Assembly: GCA_964655775.1 (NCBI GenBank)
Contig: CAZZNQ010000003.1
Span: forward strand, 37,104-101,103
DNA length: 64,000 bases
Origin: CAZZNQ01 sp964655775
GTDB lineage: Bacteria; Planctomycetota; Brocadiia; SM23-32
Direction of reading: 5' to 3'
Positions 18,780 to 27,137 of the stretch are shown in pieces. Each line of letters starts with the position of its first letter. The stretch's first letter is position 1. Under the pieces are notes generated by a model. The model made no database searches. It was given only the letters and a program-made list of their open reading frames with translations, and was not told the DNA's origin. The position numbers were made by a program, and so were the translations under genes.

Positions 18780-20480
18780 TCATTCGGAGGTCTTGAAGCG
18801 GACAGTCTTCTCGTCCTCAAGGCGCGTCCCGGCCTTGTCCTTGATGGCGCCGGTCACCCGGATCTCGTACTCGGTGCCGCTCTTCAGCGGCTGATCGGGC
18901 GTGAACGTGAACTTCGTCCCACCGTGCGAGACGTTCCAGGAGCCCCTCAGTTCCCGCTCACCGCGCAATTCCACGACCGTGATGCCCTTCCCGGAAAGTA
19001 TGGTCTCTTCGTCAATCACCGGGGCGAACTGCACCCAGATCTCGGTCGAGGGCTCCACGTCCTCCGCGCCGTCGCGAGGAATAACGATCAGCACGACGGG
19101 CGGCAGCCTGTCGTCGGGCCTCAGATACCGATCGAAGAAGTCGATCACGAGCTGGTAGCGGTCGACGCCCAGTCGGTCGTCGTAGCCGTAGGCCAGCGAG
19201 TGTCCCAGCCCCTCCATGAAAAGATCGACGTGGTTCAGGTCCAGCGCCTCCAGCGCCTTGAGGAAGCGCACGTATCCGTCCTTGGTGATGACGTCGCGGT
19301 CGTTCTCGCCGCAGGCGAGGATGGTGGGCGCATAGTCGGGCGTGATGTATTCCGTCTCCCACAGGCCCATGCCCATCCCCTGCCAGCCGGCGTGGATCAC
19401 CGACGGGTAGCCTTGCCAGGGCTGCGGCTCGGGCGATCCCTCCGGGAAGCCTTCGAACTTCTTGCTCTCCTCCCCGGAGGCGTTGTTCGGGGCAGAGAGG
19501 CGGGTCACCGCGTACTGGCCTTTCGAGATGCCCATCATGCCGACGTGATCCATGTCGAGGGCATACCTTTCCGCGTACTTGTTCAGGTAGCGCATGGCGG
19601 CCGTGTAGCAGGCCAGCCCGTTCCAATGATCGAGCTCGAACTTGATGAAGTGCCAGTAGTGCGTCACGCACGGGTTGAAGCAGTGCCCCATGACGACGTA
19701 GGCGTACCCGCGCAGTTGGAACAGGTAGCGGTGGTGGGCGTTGCGGCTCGCCTGCGTGTCCGAGTAGACAAAGACGGGTGCCTTCTCTTTCGCCTGCGAC
19801 GGATAGACGATGTCCATCTGGATCCTGTAGTCGAACGGTTCGCCTTCCTGCGTGACCATGTCGGACGGCTTCTCGGCGGGCTTCAGCCCCTCGACCTTCG
19901 GCACGATGTGCTCGTTATAGGTCTGCATCACGTATTCCAGGGTGCCGTGCGCGCCGTGCTTGTCGATCTCCCAGTAGGTCAGGTTGGTGGCGACCCGGTA
20001 GCCCTCCGGCATGATGAAGCAGCGGACCGGGTTGGGCTCCAGACCGATGGCCCTCACGATCGACGGCGTTCTGTATCCGAATATGGCCCTGTGTATCTGG
20101 TTTATGTCGTTGTCGATACGGGGCGACGTGGCTTCCGGATCGTCGCCGAAGTCAAGCGTCATGACGATGAACCGATCATCGATGGCGTCCGTGAGAATGG
20201 ACAGATCGTCCTCGGTGCCGATCCTCTCCCATGCCTCGTTCTTGATGTAGAGAATGACGTCCCTGGCATCGGAGCCCGTGGTCTCCTCCAGGTAGTAGAT
20301 GTTGAGGGGGTACTTGCGCCCATCGAGCGAGTCGAACTCCCATTCCATCGCCTTCCGCAGATACGGTTTCAGTGCCGAGAGATCATCCGGGGACGCCTGC
20401 GAGGCCGAGACGCCCTGGATCGAGGCCAGCATGAGGACGACGGCGAGAGCGAGGGTCAGGCATAGTGTCGGGCTTGTCAC
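18780..20480 (-). CDS. Secreted alpha/beta hydrolase with C-terminal Ig-like domain (copy 2)
   Basis: A 566-residue paralogue of 15282-16985, collinear over its whole length. The nucleophile elbow is GMMGISKGQYAV, so the residue before the Ser is Ile instead of His. GLGHSLAYGYDDRLGVDRYQL carries the candidate catalytic His. A Big_5-like Ig domain closes the protein (IPRDGAEDVEPSTEIWVQFAPVI onward). The GTG start at 20480 has AAGGAGG exactly 5 nt upstream and begins a clear signal peptide. It lies 24 nt after the sulfatase stop, so it is probably co-translated with it; removal of acyl or sulfate decorations from a shared substrate is a reasonable guess. Confidence 0.75.
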   Translation of the reverse strand: MTSPTLCLTLALAVVLMLASIQGVSASQASPDDLSALKPYLRKAMEWEFDSLDGRKYPLNIYYLEETTGSDARDVILYIKNEAWERIGTEDDLSILTDAIDDRFIVMTLDFGDDPEATSPRIDNDINQIHRAIFGYRTPSIVRAIGLEPNPVRCFIMPEGYRVATNLTYWEIDKHGAHGTLEYVMQTYNEHIVPKVEGLKPAEKPSDMVTQEGEPFDYRIQMDIVYPSQAKEKAPVFVYSDTQASRNAHHRYLFQLRGYAYVVMGHCFNPCVTHYWHFIKFELDHWNGLACYTAAMRYLNKYAERYALDMDHVGMMGISKGQYAVTRLSAPNNASGEESKKFEGFPEGSPEPQPWQGYPSVIHAGWQGMGMGLWETEYITPDYAPTILACGENDRDVITKDGYVRFLKALEALDLNHVDLFMEGLGHSLAYGYDDRLGVDRYQLVIDFFDRYLRPDDRLPPVVLIVIPRDGAEDVEPSTEIWVQFAPVIDEETILSGKGITVVELRGERELRGSWNVSHGGTKFTFTPDQPLKSGTEYEIRVTGAIKDKAGTRLEDEKTVRFKTSE

Positions 20481-20503
20481 GTATTCCTCCTTGGAATGTT
20501 GCG

Positions 20504-21979
20504 TCAGCCGCTCCTGGTCGCGGAGCCGGCCTGGATCTGTGATAACCTTTGGGACATGCGCTCAGCTTCCTCGGGCAGTTCCTGCGCCCGATTGTAGACC
20601 TGGCCTATGTCACGGTCCAGGTCATAGAGCTGCGGCCACACGCTGTTGCCCGTCTCGTTGCCGGTGTGGGCCATGAAGCGCGGGCCGTCGTAAGGCGGAA
20701 TGTAGACGCGGCACCCTTGCCTTAGCACCGTGTTGGCCCGGATGCCTTCCGTCACCAGTTCTGTCCTACCGACGTCATCCTCGCCCAGCAGCGCCGAAAG
20801 CAGGTCGAAGCTGTCGGGCGCAGCCCCGGCGGGAACCGCCGAATCCACCAGGCGGGCGAAGGATGCGTAGAAGTCGACGTGGCTGACGAGTGCCTGGCTC
20901 TCGCCCTGTCGCACCCTCGCCGGCCAGCGCAGGACGAAGGGCACGCGCGTGCCGCCGTCGTAGAGACTGTACTTGCCGCCTCGCAGTGGACCGGCGGGGC
21001 GGTGGTCGCCGCAAAGCTCCTGGGCCAGATCCTCGTAGCCGTCGTCGAGCACCGGGCCGTTATCGCTCGAGAAGATCACAATGCTGTTCTCGCTCAGTCC
21101 CAGACGGTCCAGGGCGTCGAGCAACTGGCCAACGCACCAGTCCATCTCGACGATGACGTCACCTCGCGGGCCGAGACGCGTGGCGCCTTTGAACCGGGGC
21201 GCCGGCAGTCGTGGGACGTGGGGCTGGTGGAGGGCATAGTAAAGGAAGAACGGGCCATCGCGGTGTTTCTCGACGAAGTCGATGGCCTTCTCGAGGAAGG
21301 TTCCCGCCATCTCCTCGTCCTTCCAAAGGGAGTTGGCCCCTCCGCGCATGTAGCCGATGCGGCTGACGCCGTTGACGATGGTCATGTCGTGGCCATGGCT
21401 GTAGCGCAGTCGGAGGAGTTCGGGGTTGTCGCGTCCCGTGGGTGCATCCGCGAATCGTCTCGCCTCGTCATAGGTGATCTCGATCGGGTCGGACCGATCC
21501 AGGCCGACAACCTCCCGGCCTTCCAGGTAGACGCAGGGCACGCGGTCGTTGGTCGCGGCCATTATGAAGGAGTAGTCGAAGCCCACGTCCAGCGGGGTTG
21601 AGGGAAGTGGACGGTTCCAGTCGGGGTTGCCGTCGCCGATGCCAAGGTGCCATTTCCCGACCACGCCGGTGGTGTAGCCGGCCTCTCGCAGCATGGAAGG
21701 CAGCGTCGGCATGCCGTGCGGAATGATGAGCGGGGCGTCGCCTGGCAGGACGTGCGCGCGGGGGTTGCGCCACGGGTAGGAGCCGGTCAGCAGGCTGTAA
21801 CGCGACGGTGTGCAGGTGGCCGCGCAGCCGTATCCCTGCTGGAAGCGCAGTCCGTCGGCGGCCAGCCGGTCGACGTTCGGCGTAGGTATGGCCGAGGCGC
21901 CGTAGCAGCCCACGTCCCCGAAACCCAGGTCGTCTGCGTAGAGGATGATGATGTTGGGTCGGTCCGGAGAGCGGCTCAT
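20504..21979 (-). CDS. Type I sulfatase (arylsulfatase family)
   Basis: A 491-residue sulfatase. ILYADDLGFGDVGCYG carries the metal-binding Asp pair, and CTPSRYSLLTG is the CxPSR formylglycine motif (Cys near 56). GVVGKWHLG and IFSSDNGPV supply further active-site Lys/His and Asp/Asn residues. These enzymes hydrolyse sulfate esters of glycans. The Cys needs conversion to formylglycine by a maturase, and no obvious FGE or SPASM-type anSME is present in the window. Unusually, no signal peptide precedes the domain from the ATG at 21979, and upstream alternative codons (to TTG at 22063) do not add one. Thus cytoplasmic action on imported sulfated oligosaccharides is possible. Confidence 0.85.
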   Translation of the reverse strand: MSRSPDRPNIIILYADDLGFGDVGCYGASAIPTPNVDRLAADGLRFQQGYGCAATCTPSRYSLLTGSYPWRNPRAHVLPGDAPLIIPHGMPTLPSMLREAGYTTGVVGKWHLGIGDGNPDWNRPLPSTPLDVGFDYSFIMAATNDRVPCVYLEGREVVGLDRSDPIEITYDEARRFADAPTGRDNPELLRLRYSHGHDMTIVNGVSRIGYMRGGANSLWKDEEMAGTFLEKAIDFVEKHRDGPFFLYYALHQPHVPRLPAPRFKGATRLGPRGDVIVEMDWCVGQLLDALDRLGLSENSIVIFSSDNGPVLDDGYEDLAQELCGDHRPAGPLRGGKYSLYDGGTRVPFVLRWPARVRQGESQALVSHVDFYASFARLVDSAVPAGAAPDSFDLLSALLGEDDVGRTELVTEGIRANTVLRQGCRVYIPPYDGPRFMAHTGNETGNSVWPQLYDLDRDIGQVYNRAQELPEEAERMSQRLSQIQAGSATRSG

Positions 21980-22072
21980 GGCTGTTGCTGCGGTCTCGCT
22001 GCGGTATGGGACGTCACGCCGATCATGGTACGCTGTGCCGGATGAGGAGTCAAAGCGCGGCAATGACGGCGG

Positions 22073-23593
22073 TCAGGAGGCGTCCACCCAGATCGGGCTG
22101 GACCACGCCATCTGTCCGTCCTGGCGGCTCAAGCGAGCGTAGTACCAATCCGTGGCTCTTTCTCCGCCGTCCTTGACCTCCCACGTCACGGTCCGCTCTC
22201 CCGGTTGCCGTCCGGCCAGCACCTTACCGTTCCGAACGATCTCGATCCGTGCCAGGGGGCACTCACTGGATGCCTCAACGGCAAGAACTCGCTCGCCGTC
22301 GATTCGGATTTCCGAGCCCATCGGGTGTCCGTTCACGGAGAATCGGAGCACTACGCGCACGTTCGTGGTCGCGAAGACGCGTCGCTTCCGCAACGCATCG
22401 AAAACCGCCTCCCGGGTCAACCCTTCGGACCAGATTCCCGTGATGCCTTGCCGGTGCAGCAGGCGATAGCCGGCCGGCTCCTGTTGAAGGTTGTGGAGTT
22501 CGTCGCCCGGGCGGCCGTCGTGGATGTCGCCTCCGCCGGTGAAGCCGAACCGGTATCCTCGTTCCAGCGCGTCGACCACGTGCCGACCTTTCTTCTCGCC
22601 GCCGTGGGCTCTGATCGGCAGGGGATTTCCCGCATCCTGCGGTTGCTCGCTGTTGCCCCAGATCGAGTGTATCTCCACCAGTCGCTCGACGTCCGGTGCG
22701 TGGCCCATGCTCCAGTCCACGCCCATCTCGGCATTCGCCGAGTGGTGGGGAATCACCAGGGCGCCCCATTGCCGTGCGACGCGGTAGAGGTGATCCAGCC
22801 TTCCCTGCTGGGGGTCATTCGGACGCAGTATCGGGCCCCCGGCGCCGGGATAGTAGACGTTGCGGTGTCCGAACTCGCGGCTGGTCCATTCCTGTCCGAC
22901 CAGGGTCACGAAGGAGTTGTTCTCATTGGCGTCGTTGGTCACGCCGGTGAAGTACTCCCACTGGCGGTCTGTCAGCGACTCCGCATGGTCGCTCAGCGCG
23001 AAGACGTCGAGGAAGCTCTCGTGGCGGGCGAACGCGTAAAGCTCCTCGGGGCAGCGCAGGCCGTCGCTGAAGAACGTCTGCGAATGCAGGTCGGACCAGA
23101 AGAGGCGCCGGGCAGGCGGTTTCGCGCATACCTCGATCGGGTTGGACACGGCCGACACGTCGCAGCCGGCCAGAGAGACGCGGAGGAACTTGATGCCCGG
23201 TGTCTCGTATCGCAGACCGGCTATGCGCACGACCGGACGCGCATCGTCCCTGTAGGGTCCCGAAGCCCCGGCGAATGAGAAATCCATCGGTCCTGCGTAC
23301 CCATTCCCGCCGTCGAGGGCAATCCGGCCATCGAATTCCTTGGGGACGTTGTCCATGTAGGCGATGCCGCGTGGCGAGCGATTGTAACGCCCGACGGGTC
23401 CCGGAAGCCGATGGAAACAGGCCGCCTCAACGACATACGGCTCGGTCAGCACCTTAACGCCAAGGGAGAACGGTTGACCTACGCGGACGGTGGACGGTGC
23501 GGCGAGAAACAAGCCTGTCGGCTGCACGGAATCAGCCCCTTCGATAGAAGTGGACCCGCAGAATCGAGCCATGTTGCCTGAGTTTAGGCCCAT
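22073..23593 (-). CDS. DUF3604 (PHP-like metal-dependent hydrolase fold) protein
   Basis: A 506-residue protein. FWSDLHSQTFFSDG, ALSDHAE, GQEWTSREFGHRNVYY, IPHHSAN and the late TGGGDIHDGRPGDE are the spaced His/Asp/Glu motifs of DUF3604, a family related to PHP phosphoesterases. The N-terminal 170 residues form a separate beta-rich domain. The function is unknown; in many marine and planctomycete genomes it travels with sulfatases, as here (10-93 nt upstream of the sulfatase, depending on the start used). No signal peptide. Start uncertain between 23593 and 23572; neither has a strong ribosome site. Confidence 0.8.
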   Translation of the reverse strand: MGLNSGNMARFCGSTSIEGADSVQPTGLFLAAPSTVRVGQPFSLGVKVLTEPYVVEAACFHRLPGPVGRYNRSPRGIAYMDNVPKEFDGRIALDGGNGYAGPMDFSFAGASGPYRDDARPVVRIAGLRYETPGIKFLRVSLAGCDVSAVSNPIEVCAKPPARRLFWSDLHSQTFFSDGLRCPEELYAFARHESFLDVFALSDHAESLTDRQWEYFTGVTNDANENNSFVTLVGQEWTSREFGHRNVYYPGAGGPILRPNDPQQGRLDHLYRVARQWGALVIPHHSANAEMGVDWSMGHAPDVERLVEIHSIWGNSEQPQDAGNPLPIRAHGGEKKGRHVVDALERGYRFGFTGGGDIHDGRPGDELHNLQQEPAGYRLLHRQGITGIWSEGLTREAVFDALRKRRVFATTNVRVVLRFSVNGHPMGSEIRIDGERVLAVEASSECPLARIEIVRNGKVLAGRQPGERTVTWEVKDGGERATDWYYARLSRQDGQMAWSSPIWVDAS

Positions 23594-23617
23594 ATCGCCC
23601 CAGTACCAATGCCGCGC

Positions 23618-24841
23618 TCAGCGCGCCTCAAGCAATGGGTGCCCCGGGACGCTGTCCTTGGCACAGCAGCAGACGTAGTCGTCCGGATCCATCGTCAGCA
23701 CGTCCGCCAGCCGCTCCCACATTGCCGGCGGCTCCTGGCAGAGGGATACGGGCGTTTCCGGGCTCACGCGTCGTATCTCGTCGATAAGGAATCGGTATAT
23801 CTCCTCCCGCGCAAAGTCCGGCAGCGGGCCCCAGATGCGGCCGGCCATCTCTTCTGCTGCATCGTCAATGGCGCGCAGGAATCGCTCCTCGAACAGCGAA
23901 CGGTCCATGAGGCGGTCGAACATGCCCGGCTTGTCCAGGCGGCTCAGCGTCTCCAGCGAGATCAGGTCCGGCCGCACGTTCTCGAAAAGGGTCTCGATCA
24001 TGTGCCGGTTCTCTTCCTTCCAGCCGTGGACCGGACAGACCGCCGAGAGGCGGAACCGCACGGTGTATCCGGCCTGCTGGCAGGCTTGAGCGGCGAGGAT
24101 CCGCCCCTCCGACGTGGCCGTGTCCCGCTCGATGAGGCGGCTCTGGGTGTCGGCGTTGAGCGTCCAACAACAGATCGTCTGCCCCTTGTGGTCCAGTTCC
24201 AGCATGTGGCCCACGTTGTCGCTCTTGGTGTAAGTCATCAGGTAACGGTCTTCGAACTGCGCGAAGTACTCGACCAGCAGCCTGGTCGCGCCCAGTTCCG
24301 GCTCCAACGGCAGCGTGTCGGTTACGTTGTCCCACTTCCAGAGTGTCGGCCCGGGCACGCTTCGTACGATTGGATCGACGCGCTCGATCATCTCCTCGGT
24401 ATTGACGGCGACGACGAGCAGGTCTTCCAGGTAGCAGTAATCGCACTTGAAAAGGCACCCGCGCCCGCTGTGGAGGCCGTAGCCCGTCTGGCATACGACA
24501 CGGTCTCTGGTCATGATGTCCGTCCGGTCCCGGCGGTGCCAGGTGCCCAGAAGGCGGTTCCGGTACCGGCGTGGCAACTCGCGGCCCGCCGGCCAGTCCT
24601 CGGGCGCCCAGCGTTGCACGTCCAACAGCACCGGCGGGTCCCCCCGACGCTGCCGTCCGCTCAGGCGCCGTGATCCGTCCCAGCCGTTCTCGGCGATCAG
24701 CGCGTCGATCTGGGCGTCGGATACGGTGCGCACGTCGTCGCATTCCATGCGGGACAGAAGCCGCTCGGCCCGGGCCTCTGCGCGAGGATCATCGTGCACG
24801 CATCGGCTGATGTAGACGGCAGGTGGGTGGAGGACCCTCAC
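23618..24841 (-). CDS. Radical SAM protein, spore photoproduct lyase-like
   Basis: A 407-residue radical SAM protein. GRGCLFKCDYCYLED carries the C-x3-C-x2-C [4Fe-4S] cluster motif (Cys near 129, 133 and 136). The N-terminal VYISRCVHDDP and the domain order resemble spore photoproduct lyase (SplB)-type proteins. Two further Cys clusters near the C-terminus (VCCCAKDS) are extra. I chose GTG at 24841: GGAG lies 7 nt upstream, and the predicted promoter at 24923-24951 lies within the longer open frame, which therefore cannot be coding throughout. It heads the operon containing the sulfatase. A DNA-repair role cannot be assumed in this context. Confidence 0.75.
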   Translation of the reverse strand: MRVLHPPAVYISRCVHDDPRAEARAERLLSRMECDDVRTVSDAQIDALIAENGWDGSRRLSGRQRRGDPPVLLDVQRWAPEDWPAGRELPRRYRNRLLGTWHRRDRTDIMTRDRVVCQTGYGLHSGRGCLFKCDYCYLEDLLVVAVNTEEMIERVDPIVRSVPGPTLWKWDNVTDTLPLEPELGATRLLVEYFAQFEDRYLMTYTKSDNVGHMLELDHKGQTICCWTLNADTQSRLIERDTATSEGRILAAQACQQAGYTVRFRLSAVCPVHGWKEENRHMIETLFENVRPDLISLETLSRLDKPGMFDRLMDRSLFEERFLRAIDDAAEEMAGRIWGPLPDFAREEIYRFLIDEIRRVSPETPVSLCQEPPAMWERLADVLTMDPDDYVCCCAKDSVPGHPLLEAR

Positions 24842-24922
24842 GAAGTTGCTCCAGTCGAAAAGCGATCGGGGTCCGAAAGCACGGATTCGGGCCCAGCGCC
24901 AATGCGCAGGGCTACTGGACGG

Positions 24923-24951
24923 ATAATACGACCGCGTGCCGGGGGCGTCAA
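24923..24951 (-). promoter_or_regulatory. Predicted sigma70 promoter of the radical SAM-sulfatase operon
   Basis: On the minus strand, TTGACG (plus 24946-24951) and TATTAT (plus 24923-24928) are separated by exactly 17 bp. Each box matches the consensus at 5/6 positions. Transcription would start near 24916, giving a leader of about 75 nt to the GTG at 24841. Confidence 0.65.
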
Positions 24952-25253
24952 ACGCCTCGCGATGCACCTGCGGCGAGCCCCGGAGAGCGGCTCGGTGAAT
25001 CCTGTTGAGCCCCCGACCCAGAGCCGATGGTCGGCCGTGCAGGCGCGGGAAGCGCTTTCTGGGAGTGCGCGTTGACGACGCGCCGTGGGGGGCTAAAATG
25101 GATGTTCGCGAAGTCCCGCGTGCCCATGTCCCGCTCGACGCAGTCGGCTTGCTTCCCTGCCTCACCCGGCAAGGGGGCCGGGTTCCGCCGCATCTCCGCG
25201 AGCGAACCGCCGGGCATCGGCCAGCGGACCGAACAGCCGCAAGGAGAGTCACC
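24952..25253 (+). other. Long untranslated stretch upstream of the ABC exporter
   Basis: Between the divergent radical SAM and ABC transporter genes (412 bp in total) I find two back-to-back predicted promoters and about 150 nt of leader for the ABC gene. An open frame continues through the leader in the ABC gene's frame, but its composition (Arg/Pro/Gly-rich) and the promoter inside it argue against coding. No riboswitch recognised. Confidence 0.4.
25072..25099 (+). promoter_or_regulatory. Predicted sigma70 promoter of the ABC exporter gene
   Basis: TTGACG at 25072-25077 and TAAAAT at 25094-25099 with a 16-bp spacer; both boxes match at 5/6. The start of transcription near 25106 leaves a leader of roughly 150 nt. 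Confidence 0.6.
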
Positions 25254-26990
25254 ATGGCGTCCGACAGCAAGGAACTCATCCGCCGGTTCCTGCCTTTCTA
25301 TCGTCCCTACAAGGGCCTGTTCGCGCTGGACATGGGGACGGCCCTTCTGCGGACCGTGCTGGCCCTGTGCATACCGCTGCTCATCCGCAATATGCTCAAG
25401 TACGATCTGCCCGCCGGCGACCTGAGCGGCGTCTGGATGGTACTTGCCGGAGTGGCGGTCCTCATCGCCTTGATGAGCGCCACCGCCTATATCAACACGA
25501 AATGGGGTCACGTGCTGGGCACGCGCATGGAGGCCGACATGCGCGCGGACCTTTTCCGTCATCTCCAGAAGCTCTCCTTCAGCTACTACGACAAGACCAA
25601 GACGGGCCACCTGATCTCGCGCATCGCCAATGACCTGTTCAACGTCTCCGAGATGGCCCACCACTGCCCCGAGGACATCATCGTGTCGTGGCTGACGTTT
25701 GTCGGCGCGTTCGTGGTGATGTTGAGCTTCTCCTGGCAACTGGCCCTGATCGCCCTCGTCCCGCTGCCGTTCATGGGCGTCTGGGCATACATTTACGGCA
25801 TGCGAATGCGGAACGCCTTCCGCCGCGTGCGCGAGCGCATCGCCGACATCAACAGCAGCGTGGAGAACTCCATTCAGGGCATCCGCGAGGTCAAGTCCTT
25901 CACGAACGAGGAGTTCGAGGTCGAGAAGTTCGGCGACGTCAACACGGAGTTCCGCTCCGCGAAAGAGGGCATGTATTCGACGATGGCCGCCTTCCACGCG
26001 GGGATGATGTTCTTCATGGAATGCTACACGCTGGTGATCATCGGCGGCGGCACGTTCCTGGTGCATTCGGCGGCGATCGACCTCGCGGACCTTATCGGGT
26101 TCCTGCTCTACGTTCCCTACATCATGAATCCCATGCGGCGGTTCGTGAACTTCATAGAGCAGTTCCAGCAGGGGCTGGCTTCGTTCGAGCGGTTCACCGA
26201 GGTAATGGATGTCGAGCCGGACATCGTGGACCGGCCGAACGCCGTCCATCCGGAGAGCGTCCACGGCGACGTTGAGTTCGAAGACGTCTGGTTCCGGTAT
26301 GAGGGATCAGACGAATGGGCCCTGCAGGACGTGTCGATCCGTCTGCCCCGGGGCAGCACGGTTGCGCTGGTCGGCGAGTCGGGGGCCGGCAAGTCCACGC
26401 TGGCCGCCCTGATCCCGCGTTTCTACGAATGCACCCGCGGCCGGATCACCATCGACGGCATAGACGTGCTGGACCTTCAACAGCTCTCCCTGCGGGAGTG
26501 CATCGGGCTCGTTCAGCAGGACGTGTTCCTGTTCGACTCGACGATCCGCGAGAACATCCTGTTCGGTCGGCCGGAAGCTACCGAGGAAGAGATGATCGCG
26601 GCGGCCAGGTCGGCCAACATCTACGAGTTCATTGCGTCGCTGCCGAACGGGTTCGACACGATGGTGGGGGAGCGTGGCGTACGGCTCTCCGGCGGGCAGA
26701 AGCAGCGGATCTCGATCGCGCGCGTGTTCCTGAAGAACCCGCCGATTCTCATCTTCGACGAGGCCACATCCTCGCTGGACACCGAGTCCGAGAAGCTCAT
26801 CCGCAGTGCCATGGAGGATCTGTGCCGCGGCCGCACGACGCTGGTGATCGCCCACCGCCTCTCGACCGTGCAGAAGGCGGACTACACCTACGTGCTCCGC
26901 GGCGGCCACGTGGTCGAGCAGGGCCAACACGAGGACCTGCTGGAGCGACACGGCTACTATAGCGAGCTCTACGCCCACGGAGTTTTGTGA
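25254..26990 (+). CDS. ABC exporter half-transporter (MsbA/lipid- or multidrug-type)
   Basis: A 578-residue fused transmembrane-ATPase protein. An N-terminal domain (about 1-310) with six predicted helices and MsbA-like elbow sequences is followed by an ATPase domain: GESGAGKST (Walker A), LSGGQKQR (signature), ILIFDEATSSLD (Walker B) and AHRLSTV (H-loop). It should work as a homodimer at the inner membrane, exporting a lipid or hydrophobic compound. AAGGAG is 7 nt before the ATG at 25254. It is transcribed alone, divergent from the radical SAM operon. Substrate unknown; MsbA-like lipid flipping is one option. Confidence 0.9.
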   Translation: MASDSKELIRRFLPFYRPYKGLFALDMGTALLRTVLALCIPLLIRNMLKYDLPAGDLSGVWMVLAGVAVLIALMSATAYINTKWGHVLGTRMEADMRADLFRHLQKLSFSYYDKTKTGHLISRIANDLFNVSEMAHHCPEDIIVSWLTFVGAFVVMLSFSWQLALIALVPLPFMGVWAYIYGMRMRNAFRRVRERIADINSSVENSIQGIREVKSFTNEEFEVEKFGDVNTEFRSAKEGMYSTMAAFHAGMMFFMECYTLVIIGGGTFLVHSAAIDLADLIGFLLYVPYIMNPMRRFVNFIEQFQQGLASFERFTEVMDVEPDIVDRPNAVHPESVHGDVEFEDVWFRYEGSDEWALQDVSIRLPRGSTVALVGESGAGKSTLAALIPRFYECTRGRITIDGIDVLDLQQLSLRECIGLVQQDVFLFDSTIRENILFGRPEATEEEMIAAARSANIYEFIASLPNGFDTMVGERGVRLSGGQKQRISIARVFLKNPPILIFDEATSSLDTESEKLIRSAMEDLCRGRTTLVIAHRLSTVQKADYTYVLRGGHVVEQGQHEDLLERHGYYSELYAHGVL

Positions 26991-27034
26991 GAACCCCGAG
27001 ACGGCGCCGCCGTGCCGTGGTCGAAGGCCCTATC

Positions 27035-27059
27035 GACCCACCCATCGGGTGCGTGGGTC
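27035..27059 (+). terminator. Hairpin after the ABC exporter, possible terminator
   Basis: GACCCAC (27035-27041) pairs with GTGGGTC (27053-27059), and an alternative inner stem CACCC/GGGTG with an ATC loop is also possible. A short T run (27072-27075) follows 12 nt later, so Rho-independent function is doubtful. Confidence 0.3.
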
Positions 27060-27073
27060 TCTCCCATGTGCTT

Positions 27074-27102
27074 TTGACGCGATGACTGCGGTCGGATACG
27101 GT
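27074..27102 (+). promoter_or_regulatory. Possible promoter of copy C gene
   Basis: TTGACG at 27074-27079 and TACGGT at 27097-27102 with a 17-bp spacer. The -35 box is good and the -10 box is weak (3/6). The start codon is 36 nt further on. Confidence 0.4.
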
Positions 27103-27137
27103 CAGCCCATGACAGTCCAGACAAGAGGTGCACGACT

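Noticed and set aside
15498..20465. Long plus-strand frames antisense to the Ig-tailed hydrolases and copy B
   Set aside because: They repeat in parallel because the minus-strand genes are paralogues; no signal peptide or motif supports coding.
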